Virus record (IMG/VR): IMGVR_UViG_3300005295_000051
Span: 1 to 28,947 of that record
DNA from: a virus
Length of the DNA: 28,947 nucleotides
Strand: one strand, 5' to 3'
Shown here: positions 19,205 through 27,737 of the stretch, one piece after another
Position numbering within the stretch: position 1 is the first letter of the stretch
Layout of the letters: the number at the start of each line of letters is the position of its first letter
Notes under the pieces: model-generated
What the model was told of the DNA's origin: nothing
The model's input: the letters and a program-made list of their open reading frames with translations, nothing else
Databases searched by the model: none
Made by a program: the position numbers and the translations under genes

Positions 19205-19483
19205 GTGGCCCAGGTCTGCCCCGGCTGCCAGACGCTGAAACCGCTCGCGGCCTTCTACCCCAGTCGGGGGCGCGCGGGCGGCGTCAGCTACTACTGCCGA
19301 GACTGCGCGAAGGTGGACGCGAAGCGGCGCGCGGCCCAGCACAAGGCGGCGAACCGCTGCCCGTGCGGGATGCCGCGCATGCGGGGCTACATCACGTGCC
19401 TGCGGTGTCTGAGGCGGGACCGCCGACGGAAAGCAGTCGGGGCGTGGAAACCCGGGGGGCGCGGTCGCCCCCCGGGGAAGTAG
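19205..19483 (+). CDS. Zinc-ribbon protein, HNH-like but without HNH core
   Basis: 92 residues; GTG at 19205 directly after the upstream TAA (19202-19204). VCPGCQTLKPLAAFYPSRGR and then YYCRDCAK give C-x2-C...C-x2-C, the zinc ribbon that precedes the catalytic part in recombination endonuclease VII and HNH proteins, followed by CPCG and CLRC. The His-Asn-His core itself is missing, so it is probably a DNA-binding remnant or stand-alone ribbon. The end (GGRGRPPGK) is encoded by a strong hairpin. Confidence 0.7.
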   Translation: MAQVCPGCQTLKPLAAFYPSRGRAGGVSYYCRDCAKVDAKRRAAQHKAANRCPCGMPRMRGYITCLRCLRRDRRRKAVGAWKPGGRGRPPGK

Positions 19484-19490
19484 CGCGCTA
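19451..19490. terminator. Bidirectional hairpin and palindrome at convergent gene ends
   Basis: Perfect 11-base stem CCCGGGGGGCG (19451-19461) with CGCCCCCCGGG (19466-19476) and 4-base loop. It is followed by the palindrome TAGCGCGCTA (19481-19490), which contains the stop codons of both converging genes (plus-strand TAG and minus-strand TAG). Both directions of transcription would meet this structure. Confidence 0.6.
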
Positions 19491-19982
19491 CCGTCTCGGC
19501 TGCGCGGTGGGCGGCAGGCCCTGGTCGGGCTTGACCGGGGCGGGCGGGAGGCCCTGGTCCGGTTGCCCGCCCGAATGAATCCAGCGATAGCCCACGCCCA
19601 CGATCCAGACGAGGATGAGCGCGGGAATCTGGAGGCTCGGCGGCAGCGGGGGCCAGATGGTCGGCGGCGGCGGCGGCACCGGCTGGCCGCTCACGTGCGG
19701 CGGATCAGGCAGCACGATCGGATTCGATGGCAGTCCCGGCACCCCGGGTAGCCCGTGCCCCGGATGGGGCCCACCGCCCGGGCGTCCGTAGCCAGGATCG
19801 ACCGGCCCCCCGGGCGGCACCGGCCCCGGCGTCGGATACCCGGGTGGGGGCGCGGGCAGCGTGTTGTCGATCTGTCCGCCGCCCGGGAGTCCGTGACTCG
19901 GGTACACCGGGGCCCCGGGCAGGCCCTGGTCGGGATAGTCGCTGCCGACGGGGATCACCATCGCGAGGAATGGTCTCGTCAT
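19488..19982 (-). CDS. Pro/Gly-rich repeat protein with one membrane span
   Basis: 164 residues; ATG at 19982 with AGGAG about 8 bases upstream. Repeats of the type DQGLPGxPVYPSHGLPG, HPGHGLPGVPGLP and PDQGLPPAPVKPDQGLP dominate, ending with a hydrophobic span (LQIPALILVWIVGVGYRW) at about 118-135 and a short Pro-rich tail. The DQGLP/HGLPG repeats recall Pro-rich phage proteins seen before in similar form, of unknown role. Extracytoplasmic extended structure anchored by the C-terminal span is likely. Confidence 0.75.
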   Translation of the reverse strand: MTRPFLAMVIPVGSDYPDQGLPGAPVYPSHGLPGGGQIDNTLPAPPPGYPTPGPVPPGGPVDPGYGRPGGGPHPGHGLPGVPGLPSNPIVLPDPPHVSGQPVPPPPPTIWPPLPPSLQIPALILVWIVGVGYRWIHSGGQPDQGLPPAPVKPDQGLPPTAQPRR

Positions 19983-20025
19983 AGGATGCGCTCCTGTCTG
20001 TGAGGGGTGGTGGGAACGACGCCTC

Positions 20026-20229
20026 TCAAAAGAACCATGACAGGCTCCAGAAGAACAAGCCCAGCCCTATCCAGTTGAGCCGCGTGTAGTAGGACGGGGG
20101 CGCGGCGGGCGTCCAGAATCCCGCGAACGCCGCGAACGCGAAGAAGATCGTCGCGAGGATCAGCAGGACGAGGTGCGCCCCGACATGCGCCTGCGTCGCG
20201 ACCTGTTGCAGCACGGCATGGTGGATCAT
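20026..20229 (-). CDS. Two-span membrane protein, holin-like
   Basis: 67 residues; ATG at 20229 overlaps the lipoprotein stop as ATGA, with GGAG upstream. Hydrophobic spans at about 17-38 (GAHLVLLILATIFFAFAAFA) and 51-67 (NWIGLGLFFWSLSWFF). Size and two spans fit a class II holin; the neighbour is a short lipoprotein that could be a spanin. No lysin was found in the window, so this stays a suggestion. Confidence 0.65.
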   Translation of the reverse strand: MIHHAVLQQVATQAHVGAHLVLLILATIFFAFAAFAGFWTPAAPPSYYTRLNWIGLGLFFWSLSWFF

Positions 20230-20456
20230 TCGGTGGCACTCCCACTGCTCCGGGTGCAGTTGATCGTGGGATCGGGGCGCGGGATGTTGACGATGATCGG
20301 CGTCCGGTCCCGGTCCCGATTGTCGCGAACCGGCTCGCTGTTCAACCCTTCCGAACAGGCGCTGACGATCGAGGGCCGACTGTCGCTCGGGCTGGTCGTG
20401 CCGATCTTCTGCTCGCAACCCCAGAGCGCGAGCGCCAAAACAAACCAACGCCACAT
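20226..20456 (-). CDS. Small lipoprotein
   Basis: 76 residues from ATG at 20456, with AAGGAGGT eight bases upstream. The signal MWRWFVLALALWGCEQKIG carries the lipobox LWGC with Cys14. The rest is polar with two further Cys (VSACSEG, TINCTRS) and no membrane span. Length and position beside a holin-like protein fit an outer-membrane spanin subunit, but surface exclusion or other roles are possible. Confidence 0.7.
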   Translation of the reverse strand: MWRWFVLALALWGCEQKIGTTSPSDSRPSIVSACSEGLNSEPVRDNRDRDRTPIIVNIPRPDPTINCTRSSGSATE

Positions 20457-20470
20457 GCGTCGCACCTCCT

Positions 20471-22834
20471 TCATGGTGGGGTCTGGGTGGGCGGCTCTAG
20501 GTTGCTCCGGTTGAGCGTGGCGGAGAGGATGGCGAGGCGCTGGACCGCCGTCTGCGCGGCGCGCGTCCCGGGTGCCGCCTGGACCGCGTCGAGCAGGAGC
20601 TTCGCGTGCTTCGGGCGGACCAGGAACTGCGCGAGCATCGCGGGCGTCAGCACCGCCGCGCCCGCCGCCGTGATGCCCGCCACGTTGCCGATGAGCACCG
20701 CGCCGCCCAGTTGCGCCGCCTGGACGAGCGCCTTGGCCCCGATCACGCGGGTGCCCGACCCGGAGGGATTCGCGCCGATGCGATGGATGCGCTCCTGCTC
20801 CGACAGCACGCGCTTGAGCGTCTCCACGTAGTCCGCCGTCTCGTCGCCCAGGAGGAGGCGGAGCCTCTCGGGGCCCGTGTTCTTCAACTGGGTCAGGAAC
20901 CGCTCGCGCGAGAACACGTCGGTGTTGCCGAAACTGCCCTTGCGTTCCCCTGGGTTCAGCACCACGTCCTGCCACCAGGAGCGTGCGAGCGCCTCCCAGT
21001 CCGTCGGGTTCATCGCCTCCTTGATCGCCGCGAGGTCGGAGGGGGGCCGTTCCGCGAGCGCCCCGACGATCAATTCATGGTTCTTCCCGGCGAACTCCTT
21101 GAACACCGCGCCCGCCTGGACCGGGTTGTCGAAGGTCACGTCCCCGCCGCGCGCCGCCGCCTGGAACTTCGCGCGGAGCTTGTTGAAGCCCTCGGCCCGG
21201 TCGCCCAGGATCGCGTTCAGCGCCTCGGGCGGATACTTGTGGAGCGCCTGCGCGAACTTCTGTGGACTCAGGACGCCCGTCGTGGGATCGATCGCCTGCT
21301 TGAGCAAGTGCTCCCCGAACCGGCGCTCGACGCGCTGCCACCCATTCGGATCGACGCGGAGAATCTCGGCCTTGATCTGCTGGGTGCGTTCCGCCGCGTG
21401 GGGATCGAACAGCATACGATCGTAGTCGTGGACGGCGTCGGTGTCGCGGAGCGTGCGGATCGCGGAGTCCTCGTCGAACGGCCCGACGCGCGTCCGGTAG
21501 AACTCGCGCGCCTCACGGAGTTTTCGCCCCACGTCCCCGGGCGAGTCCGCCGCGAAGGCGTCGATGTCTTTTCGCACCGCGTCGCGCAGGATACGAAGCT
21601 GGCGGGCGCTGGCGTCGCCGCGCGCCGCGTCGATCAGACCCGTGAGCCGTTGGTCGAGGAGGTTCGCCGTTTCAAAGTCCACGTTGCGGACTTGGTTCAG
21701 CCCGTACTGCTCCACGAACTCCAGCGCGAGGTTCTGGAGCGAGCCCGCGACCCTCGCTTCCGGGTTGCGCGCGAGGGCCCCCAGCTTGCCCTCCTGCCGC
21801 GCCATCTGGCTGGCCTCGTCCGCCACATTACGAAGCGAGATGATGGGCGCGTCGCCCGCGAGCCGCTCCACGTCCTTGTAGAGTTCGCTGGCCTGATTCC
21901 GCGCCGCCGCCTCGCCTTTTTTTAGGTGTTCCTTGACGCCCGCCATCCAGGGCGCGGCTTCTTCCCCGGGCCCCAGCGCCCCGACGGCCTGTCGAATCGG
22001 GCCTTCGCCCAACTCGCCCGCCTGCTGGGCCCGCATCGCCTGTCGGAGTTCCTCCGCCGCGCGCGCGCGATTCACCTCCTGCTCCGATACCTTCGCGACC
22101 GGCTCGCCCGCGCCCGCCCGCGATCGTGTCTCGCCCAACTGCTCGCCCACGCCGCGCGCGGCCCGCTCCGTGGCCTCTAGCTGGCGCTGCTTGTAGCGGC
22201 GCACCGCGCCGCCGCCGAACGGCACCGACTCCACCACGCCCTCGACGAGGCGCTTCGTCGGGCTCAGGGTGGACTCGGCGCGCGTGAGCGGAATGGCGAC
22301 GCGCGCGGCCTCCCGCCGCATCGTCTCCGCCGCCGAGACGGGCTTCACGGGCACGTCCCCCAGGACGAGCTTGCCCAGCCGCCCCAGCCAAGGCACCCCA
22401 GCGGCCAGGAGCCCCGGCACGTCCGCGCTGGTCTTGGAGATGGGGGTCGAGCGCGCGGGCTCGCCCACCAGGGTCGGGGCCTGCTCCGACGCCCGCTCGA
22501 CGAGCTTCCCGGGCGCACCCAGGATGGACAGGGCCCCCGCGCCGGTCAGGCGAAGCCCGCGCTCCACGCCACTGAGGGCCCGCGTGGCGAAGCTCTCGGG
22601 AAGGTACTGCTCCGTCCACGTCGGGTGACTGCCCATCGACTCGCGCGCGGGAGCGAGGAGATCACTCGCGATCGAGCCTGTGCGCTCGGGCGCGTCCACC
22701 AACTCGCTCGGATCGGGGCTGGGCGCGGCGGAGATGTCGTAGTCCCCGGCCTTGATCTCGCGGATCGCGCGCTGCTTCTCGGTCGGGTCTAGGCTCTGGA
22801 ACTTCTGCGTGCGGATCAACTCTTGAAGCGTCAT
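20471..22834 (-). CDS. Large internal virion (ejection) protein candidate
   Basis: 787 residues; ATG at 22834 overlaps the upstream stop as ATGA. N-terminus MTLQELIRTQKFQSLDPTEK resembles phage proteins with a short peptidase-like or scaffold start. The body is mostly helical with many charged stretches, e.g. RNVDFETANLLDQRLTGLID and RQLRILRDAVRKDIDAFAAD. Near the C-terminus a hydrophobic block (AAQLGGAVLIGNVAGITAAG, AAVLTPAMLAQFL) could enter a membrane. Three large helical genes in a row after tail genes are typical of podovirus ejection proteins that form a channel through the envelope. The role rests on size, composition and order. Confidence 0.65.
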   Translation of the reverse strand: MTLQELIRTQKFQSLDPTEKQRAIREIKAGDYDISAAPSPDPSELVDAPERTGSIASDLLAPARESMGSHPTWTEQYLPESFATRALSGVERGLRLTGAGALSILGAPGKLVERASEQAPTLVGEPARSTPISKTSADVPGLLAAGVPWLGRLGKLVLGDVPVKPVSAAETMRREAARVAIPLTRAESTLSPTKRLVEGVVESVPFGGGAVRRYKQRQLEATERAARGVGEQLGETRSRAGAGEPVAKVSEQEVNRARAAEELRQAMRAQQAGELGEGPIRQAVGALGPGEEAAPWMAGVKEHLKKGEAAARNQASELYKDVERLAGDAPIISLRNVADEASQMARQEGKLGALARNPEARVAGSLQNLALEFVEQYGLNQVRNVDFETANLLDQRLTGLIDAARGDASARQLRILRDAVRKDIDAFAADSPGDVGRKLREAREFYRTRVGPFDEDSAIRTLRDTDAVHDYDRMLFDPHAAERTQQIKAEILRVDPNGWQRVERRFGEHLLKQAIDPTTGVLSPQKFAQALHKYPPEALNAILGDRAEGFNKLRAKFQAAARGGDVTFDNPVQAGAVFKEFAGKNHELIVGALAERPPSDLAAIKEAMNPTDWEALARSWWQDVVLNPGERKGSFGNTDVFSRERFLTQLKNTGPERLRLLLGDETADYVETLKRVLSEQERIHRIGANPSGSGTRVIGAKALVQAAQLGGAVLIGNVAGITAAGAAVLTPAMLAQFLVRPKHAKLLLDAVQAAPGTRAAQTAVQRLAILSATLNRSNLEPPTQTPP

Positions 22835-24750
22835 GGGACCAGCGGCGGCGACGTGGGCCGCGTCGAGGGAATCCCCAAGTCTTTCATCGTGCTTTCGACG
22901 GTCGGCTTGGTGTTGACTTGGTCGGGCTCTCCGTACTTCCGCACGTGTTCCTCCACCACGCGCCGGATGGCGGCGCGCGCGCGCGTCTGCGCCTCCGCCA
23001 CCGATGCGTTCTGCTCGCGCGCCGTCTGGTAGGCCGTCGCCGCCTCCATCATCTTGAGCGACGTTTCGACCGACGCCATGAACCGCTCCTTCGTGGTGTA
23101 GACGCTGGGGAGGAACGACGCATACCGTTGAATCTCGCCCTTCGTGAGGGCCGCGCCCGCGAGTTCGTTCAGCTTCTCGGCGGTGAACATCCCCAGGTTG
23201 GCGCGGAACGTGTCGTATCCCTTCGGGAACTGGACGAGCCACGCTGCCGTGCCCTTCGCCGCGTCGGGCAGGTCGTAGGCTTGCGCCCACGTCCACGCCC
23301 AGCCCGTGCCCCCCACCCAATGAGGATTCTTCGCGACCGTCTCCCGGGACTCCTTCAAGGCCTCCGTAAACACCAGCCGCTCCTGCTGGGCCTTCTCGGA
23401 CTGGAAGGTGGGTTTCGGCACCATCGCGAGATTCTCGTCCATCTTCCGCTGGTGGGCCGCTGCGATGATCTTCGTGGCGATGGCCTTGTCCTCGGGCGAC
23501 GTGGCGGGGTTCGCCACCATCGCGTCCGCTTCCGTCAGCGTGATGCCCTCCCACTTCGACTTCTCGGGCTTCACCTTCTGGCCGGGGATGACGTTCAGCA
23601 CCTCCTCCCCAGCCTCGTTGGTGCCCAAGCGATACCCGACGCCGTTGATCTCGACGACCTTCTTCTTCAGTTCCTCGGCCCTCAGCCGGTTCGTCTCCTG
23701 GTCCGCCAGATTCTTTTCGTGCGCTTCCAGGCGCTCCGCGAGCTTCGGATCGGCGGCGAAGGCCTCGTAGAGATCGGCTAGCTTCTGATCCTTCGGGTCG
23801 GACGACTTCCGCAGTTCATCGGCGCGCGCCTTGATGTACCGCTGGGCCTCCGTCTCCTTCTCGGCCTTCCGGCGTTTCTCCGCCTGCTCCAGGTCTTTCG
23901 TCTGCTTCGCCTCGATGCTCGTCAGGAATTTTCGTCCGACCTCGGAGGCTTCCATCGCGTCGCCGAACTGGTCGAGGGCGTCCTGCTCGGACACCCCGCT
24001 CTTCCGCGCCCGCACGTAGTCGCGCACAGCCTTCCGGCCCACCGTCTCCACGTCCGCCGTCTCGGCTTCGACCAGGGCCTTCCGGTTGCCCAGGTACGCG
24101 CGCCCGACAGCGGGCTGCTCGCGGAGCAACTGGTCGAGGGACATTCCCGGCACCTCTTCGCGCGTGCCGCCTGCGCGGTAGGGCGCTGGCGTGTACGGGA
24201 GGGGCGGCTGGGGCACCTCGGGCTCCGCGACAGTCGCGCCGCCCAGCGTCTCCGGGGGCTCCGGTCGCACGGGCGGCGTCGGCACTTCGGGATAGACATC
24301 GCGCCAGTTCTGCTCCTGATGGACACCGCCGATGGGCGGCTTGATCTCGCCCGCCCGAATCTCCGACGGGGCACCCTGCGGATACAGCGCCTCGTTGCCC
24401 CACGTCGCGCGACCCGGGCCCGGGAAGACCGTGTCCGCGAGCGAGGGCGGCGGCAGAGGCGACGTGACCCCGGTGATGTTCAGCGAGGGTTCTTGCAGCA
24501 CGGGCCCTAGCTGATTGGGATTCCTGACCGTCGTGGACGGAGCCATCGCGCCCATCGCGGTGCCGAGATTTCGGGCCTCCTCGTCCGCGACGCGGTCGGC
24601 CTCGTCCTGCTTCATGCGGAGCAGTTGCCGCTGCCGCTCCAGCGCGAGGTCGGCCTGATGTTGCTGGAGCGCCTCGTCGCGCGTGCGCCCGCCGAACACG
24701 TTCTGCGCGATCGTGTAGAACGGGTGCTCGTTGGGATCGTAAGGGGCCAT
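22831..24750 (-). CDS. Internal virion protein candidate, coiled coil
   Basis: 639 residues; ATG at 24750, two bases after the TAG of the upstream gene. N-terminus MAPYDPNEHPFYTIAQNVFG, then a Gln/Arg/Leu-rich helix (QQHQADLALERQRQLLRMKQ), a Pro-rich stretch (about 125-190), a long charged coiled coil (KDLEQAEKRRKAEKETEAQR) and a helical C-terminal half. A Trp-rich loop (VGGTGWAWTWAQAY) stands out. Similar proteins make up the inner core of podovirus particles. Family not identified. Confidence 0.65.
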   Translation of the reverse strand: MAPYDPNEHPFYTIAQNVFGGRTRDEALQQHQADLALERQRQLLRMKQDEADRVADEEARNLGTAMGAMAPSTTVRNPNQLGPVLQEPSLNITGVTSPLPPPSLADTVFPGPGRATWGNEALYPQGAPSEIRAGEIKPPIGGVHQEQNWRDVYPEVPTPPVRPEPPETLGGATVAEPEVPQPPLPYTPAPYRAGGTREEVPGMSLDQLLREQPAVGRAYLGNRKALVEAETADVETVGRKAVRDYVRARKSGVSEQDALDQFGDAMEASEVGRKFLTSIEAKQTKDLEQAEKRRKAEKETEAQRYIKARADELRKSSDPKDQKLADLYEAFAADPKLAERLEAHEKNLADQETNRLRAEELKKKVVEINGVGYRLGTNEAGEEVLNVIPGQKVKPEKSKWEGITLTEADAMVANPATSPEDKAIATKIIAAAHQRKMDENLAMVPKPTFQSEKAQQERLVFTEALKESRETVAKNPHWVGGTGWAWTWAQAYDLPDAAKGTAAWLVQFPKGYDTFRANLGMFTAEKLNELAGAALTKGEIQRYASFLPSVYTTKERFMASVETSLKMMEAATAYQTAREQNASVAEAQTRARAAIRRVVEEHVRKYGEPDQVNTKPTVESTMKDLGIPSTRPTSPPLVP

Positions 24751-24752
24751 GG

Positions 24753-25733
24753 CTACTTCATCGCCGCGACTTGGTCACCCAGTCCAGCGGGGGGCTGGGA
24801 GTCGGGCCGCTTCCACCAGTCCGCGAGGGTGTTCCCCAGACCCTGGACGATCGGGGCCGCTTGCTTGATGTAGCCCTGCATCGCCTCGTTGGGGCTCTGT
24901 CCCACGATCGGACTGACGGGCTTCGTGCCCCGCAGGCTCATGTACTGGAGCGCGGTGCGGATGCTCGCATCGTCGTACCCGCGCGCGCGAAGCGCCGACT
25001 CGATCGCTTCCGTGTTGCCCGCCTGCTCCGCCGACCGGAGCTTCTCGCCGCCCTCAAAGACCGACGCCGCGAGCCCGGGAGCGAGCGCGGTGCCGCCCCG
25101 CGACGCCTGCTCCTGATAGCCGCGCTCTGCGCCGTACTGGCCCCAGCCCGCCTGCGCGATGTCCTGCGCGGCCTGCGTACTGACGCGGCCCGCCTCGCGA
25201 TTCAGTTGCGCCTGTCGCGCGGAACTGTTGAACGCCCGCGACGTGGCATTCACGCCCGTGCGGGCGTCCCCGAACATCTGGCGCGCGAGCGACTGGCGCG
25301 CGTCCGCCATGCGCTGGAACGCGGGCGAGTTCATCGGGTCGAGATACTTCCCGCCCACCACGTCGCGCTGCTGCTGGACGCTCTCCCCGAACAGGGGCGA
25401 CGCCTGCCCCTGGTAGCCCTCCAGGGCCGCGAGCATGCGCTCCTGCTCCGGTCGGGGCCCGACGTAGGGGTTGCCCCCGCCGCCGCCGCCGCGCCCCATG
25501 TTCGCCAGCACCGCGTTCTCGATCTGGCCTATCGCCGGGAAGGAGGCGTAGGGGTCATACGACCCCAGCTTCTGCTTCGTCTGGCGGGGGTCTTGGCTGG
25601 TGGGATCGAGCGCGCCGCCCAGCGCGCTGCCCGCCGTCGCGCCCATCTCGGCCCCCCCGGGGACGCCCGTGTACGCGCCGATCGCGGCCCCACCGAGTTG
25701 TCCGACCGTGCTGCCTGCGCCTTTACCGGCCAT
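24753..25733 (-). CDS. DNA transfer/ejection protein candidate
   Basis: 326 residues; ATG at 25733 overlaps the upstream TGA by one base. The N-terminus MAGKGAGSTVGQLGGAAIGA and following GAEMGATAGSALGG is a Gly/Ala-rich amphipathic segment typical of podovirus ejection proteins annotated as DNA transfer or internal virion proteins. A Gly run (RGGGGGGN) and helical, Gln/Arg-rich middle follow. Probably the smallest of three ejection proteins in this block. Confidence 0.65.
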   Translation of the reverse strand: MAGKGAGSTVGQLGGAAIGAYTGVPGGAEMGATAGSALGGALDPTSQDPRQTKQKLGSYDPYASFPAIGQIENAVLANMGRGGGGGGNPYVGPRPEQERMLAALEGYQGQASPLFGESVQQQRDVVGGKYLDPMNSPAFQRMADARQSLARQMFGDARTGVNATSRAFNSSARQAQLNREAGRVSTQAAQDIAQAGWGQYGAERGYQEQASRGGTALAPGLAASVFEGGEKLRSAEQAGNTEAIESALRARGYDDASIRTALQYMSLRGTKPVSPIVGQSPNEAMQGYIKQAAPIVQGLGNTLADWWKRPDSQPPAGLGDQVAAMK

Positions 25734-26239
25734 CAGTCGTCTCCGATCGGCACCCGGTAGAGCGTCGCGACCGGCAGCGCGCCCACGCGCCGCCACGCGC
25801 CCGCTGACGGGCGTCGGGTCTGAAAGTCGAGGGACACCGCGCCCAGTGTGGCCCCCCAGGCGCGAATGGCCTGGGCGAGGTGGGCCAACACCGAACGCGG
25901 CGTCCGACGAGGATAGAGGTACGCGGCCTGCACGAACACGCGCGGCGGCGCGCCAAACTCCCACACGATCTCCGCGAGCGCGAAGCCGAGAAACCGATAG
26001 TCGGCCTGGAGGACGAACCACACGGCGCGGTGCGCCTGCGCGAGCGCGTCCCGTAGCTCCTCGATGACGCCCTCGGGCGTGCCCGCCTGCTGGGCCCGCG
26101 TCAGAAAATCCTGGGCCGCGATGGTAAGAATCTTCTCGTACTCGCGCACCCACTCGTCGTCCCCGACGCCCAGGCGCACGATGCGAACCCCCGACGGCAG
26201 CACCGTCAACCGCGTGTCCACTGGCATCTCAGCGAGCAT
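25733..26239 (-). CDS. GNAT-like acetyltransferase-fold protein
   Basis: 168 residues from ATG at 26239, overlapping the upstream gene by 11 bases; ATG at 26227 is an alternative. The core AVWFVLQADYRFLGFALAEI, VFVQAAYLYPRRTPRSVLAH, LAQAIRAWGATLGAVSLDF and the final WRRVGALPVATLYRVPI follow the GNAT order with strand, strand, helix, strand and a late aromatic. The acetyl-CoA loop (usually RxxGxG/A) is replaced by RRTPRS, so catalysis is uncertain. GNAT-fold proteins between tail and ejection genes are common in podovirus-like phages; the substrate is unknown. Confidence 0.65.
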   Translation of the reverse strand: MLAEMPVDTRLTVLPSGVRIVRLGVGDDEWVREYEKILTIAAQDFLTRAQQAGTPEGVIEELRDALAQAHRAVWFVLQADYRFLGFALAEIVWEFGAPPRVFVQAAYLYPRRTPRSVLAHLAQAIRAWGATLGAVSLDFQTRRPSAGAWRRVGALPVATLYRVPIGDD

Positions 26240-27737
26240 AGCCCCCCGGGATCACGGCGGTGCCGTAGGCCGCGACCGCCCAGTCGTCGTCGGCCCGGTT
26301 CGACTCCAGGCGCACCTGCCAGAGCCGCCCGTAGGCCCGCACGTCCACCCAGGGGCGCGTCTGGGACGCGGGCAAGGGGTAGAAGGCGGAGGCGTGGGGC
26401 GACGCGGGCCAGGGGGGCAGGGGCGTCCTGGCCTCCATCGCGGCCCGGAGTTGGACGATGAGCGTGCCGTTGCCCGTCGCCATCACCGGCACCGCGAGAA
26501 TCTTCGCGGGCGCGAGTTGGTCCGTGAAGTGCCGCGACTCCACCCAGGCGTGGATCGGCGCGCCGTCGGCGTTGCGGCCCGTGTAGACGAGGATTTTCCC
26601 GTCGATCTGCCCGAACACGTCCCGCACGGACGGCGGGCTGACGGGCGCGTGCGCGTCGTCGAACGCCGTGCCCGGGAGGGCGTTGCTCGGCACCTGGGTG
26701 AAGGCCGTCCCGGGGTCGTGGTCCGTCACCGACCACGTCTGGTCGCGGTGGTTGTAGACCGCCGTCAGGGAGGGTTGCTCGACGCCCCGCGTGGGGAACT
26801 TCCAGCAAATCTCGTCGAACTGATCCCTTCGATAGGCGTAGGTCAGGTGCGCCTGGGGCCAGTCGATCGCCGCCGCGATCTCGGGCCAGATCGCGTCCCC
26901 GATCGGCTCCGCGAAGCTGCCCAGGCGGAACATGTTGGTGTGGCCGGGATAGTACTGATAGCTCCCGACCGAGATCGGGCCGCGCGCGGAGATCGAGCCC
27001 TCGTCGGCGGGAATCGACTCGTAGATGTACGGCTCGGGGGGACCGACATACATCATTCGGTATAGACGGTTGGGCTTGTGGACGACCACGTGCTCGCCCA
27101 GCGTCTTCAGCGCCGTGAGGCCCGTCGAGTCGTCGAGGAAGTCGAGGTCGCCCCCGGTGTCCCCCGTGAAGTCCACCTCGCCCGTCTCGTCGTTGATCAG
27201 TCCCCGGGTGGAGTACTGGACCCGCCACGGGGCCTTCTCGGGGGCCGTGATGTGGCCCAGGAGGACGTGGTCCGTGTGAATCTCAACGAGCTTCGCCGTC
27301 GGCGCGCCGCCGCCCAGCACGGTCGCGAGCCCGGTGCCGGTCCAGTGGAGGACTTGCTTCCCGTCGGCCCAGATGAGCCGCCCCATGTACTGGTCGATCG
27401 TGACGACATCGTCCTGCGAGCGATCGGTGAACGCGGCGAACGCGGTGCTGGCGCTGCCGAGACCCTGGATCGCGACCGTCGTGCCGATGCGAACGAGCGT
27501 CTGCGGCATCACGCCATCGGGATCGACGTACCACCAGAGGCCCCGGATCGGCTCGGCGGGGAGCGTGTTGTCCACCCGCTGGTAGCCGTCCGTCTTCCGC
27601 ACCGTGGAGCCGCCCGTGGGAAAGCGGATGTTCCGGCCTGCCGCCCAACTCCGCTCGGGCACGTGGCGCGGATCGACGTGACGGATCAGGCCCGCCCCGG
27701 GGGTCTCGATCATGCGGGGCTGGATCGCGCTCGGCAT
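26229..27737 (-). CDS. Tail or head-completion structural protein
   Basis: 502 residues; ATG at 27737 shares a base with the previous TGA. N-terminus MPSAIQPRMIETPGAGLIRH, then GRNIRFPTGGSTVRKTDGYQ, repeated strand-rich segments with Trp and Asp (LIWADGKQVLHWTGTG, VQYSTRGLINDETGEV, WPEIAAAIDWPQAHLTYAY), suggesting a beta-propeller such as that of P22 gp10-like stabilisation or tail proteins. It probably sits at the tail or connector. Assignment is by architecture and gene order, not by a specific motif. Confidence 0.65.
   Translation of the reverse strand: MPSAIQPRMIETPGAGLIRHVDPRHVPERSWAAGRNIRFPTGGSTVRKTDGYQRVDNTLPAEPIRGLWWYVDPDGVMPQTLVRIGTTVAIQGLGSASTAFAAFTDRSQDDVVTIDQYMGRLIWADGKQVLHWTGTGLATVLGGGAPTAKLVEIHTDHVLLGHITAPEKAPWRVQYSTRGLINDETGEVDFTGDTGGDLDFLDDSTGLTALKTLGEHVVVHKPNRLYRMMYVGPPEPYIYESIPADEGSISARGPISVGSYQYYPGHTNMFRLGSFAEPIGDAIWPEIAAAIDWPQAHLTYAYRRDQFDEICWKFPTRGVEQPSLTAVYNHRDQTWSVTDHDPGTAFTQVPSNALPGTAFDDAHAPVSPPSVRDVFGQIDGKILVYTGRNADGAPIHAWVESRHFTDQLAPAKILAVPVMATGNGTLIVQLRAAMEARTPLPPWPASPHASAFYPLPASQTRPWVDVRAYGRLWQVRLESNRADDDWAVAAYGTAVIPGGYAR

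Noticed and set aside
22835-23554. Upstream extension of the 787-residue gene to 1027 residues
   Set aside because: The extension is Arg/Gly/His-rich and overlaps the coding end of the neighbouring gene in another frame; ATGA at 22831-22834 marks the true start.
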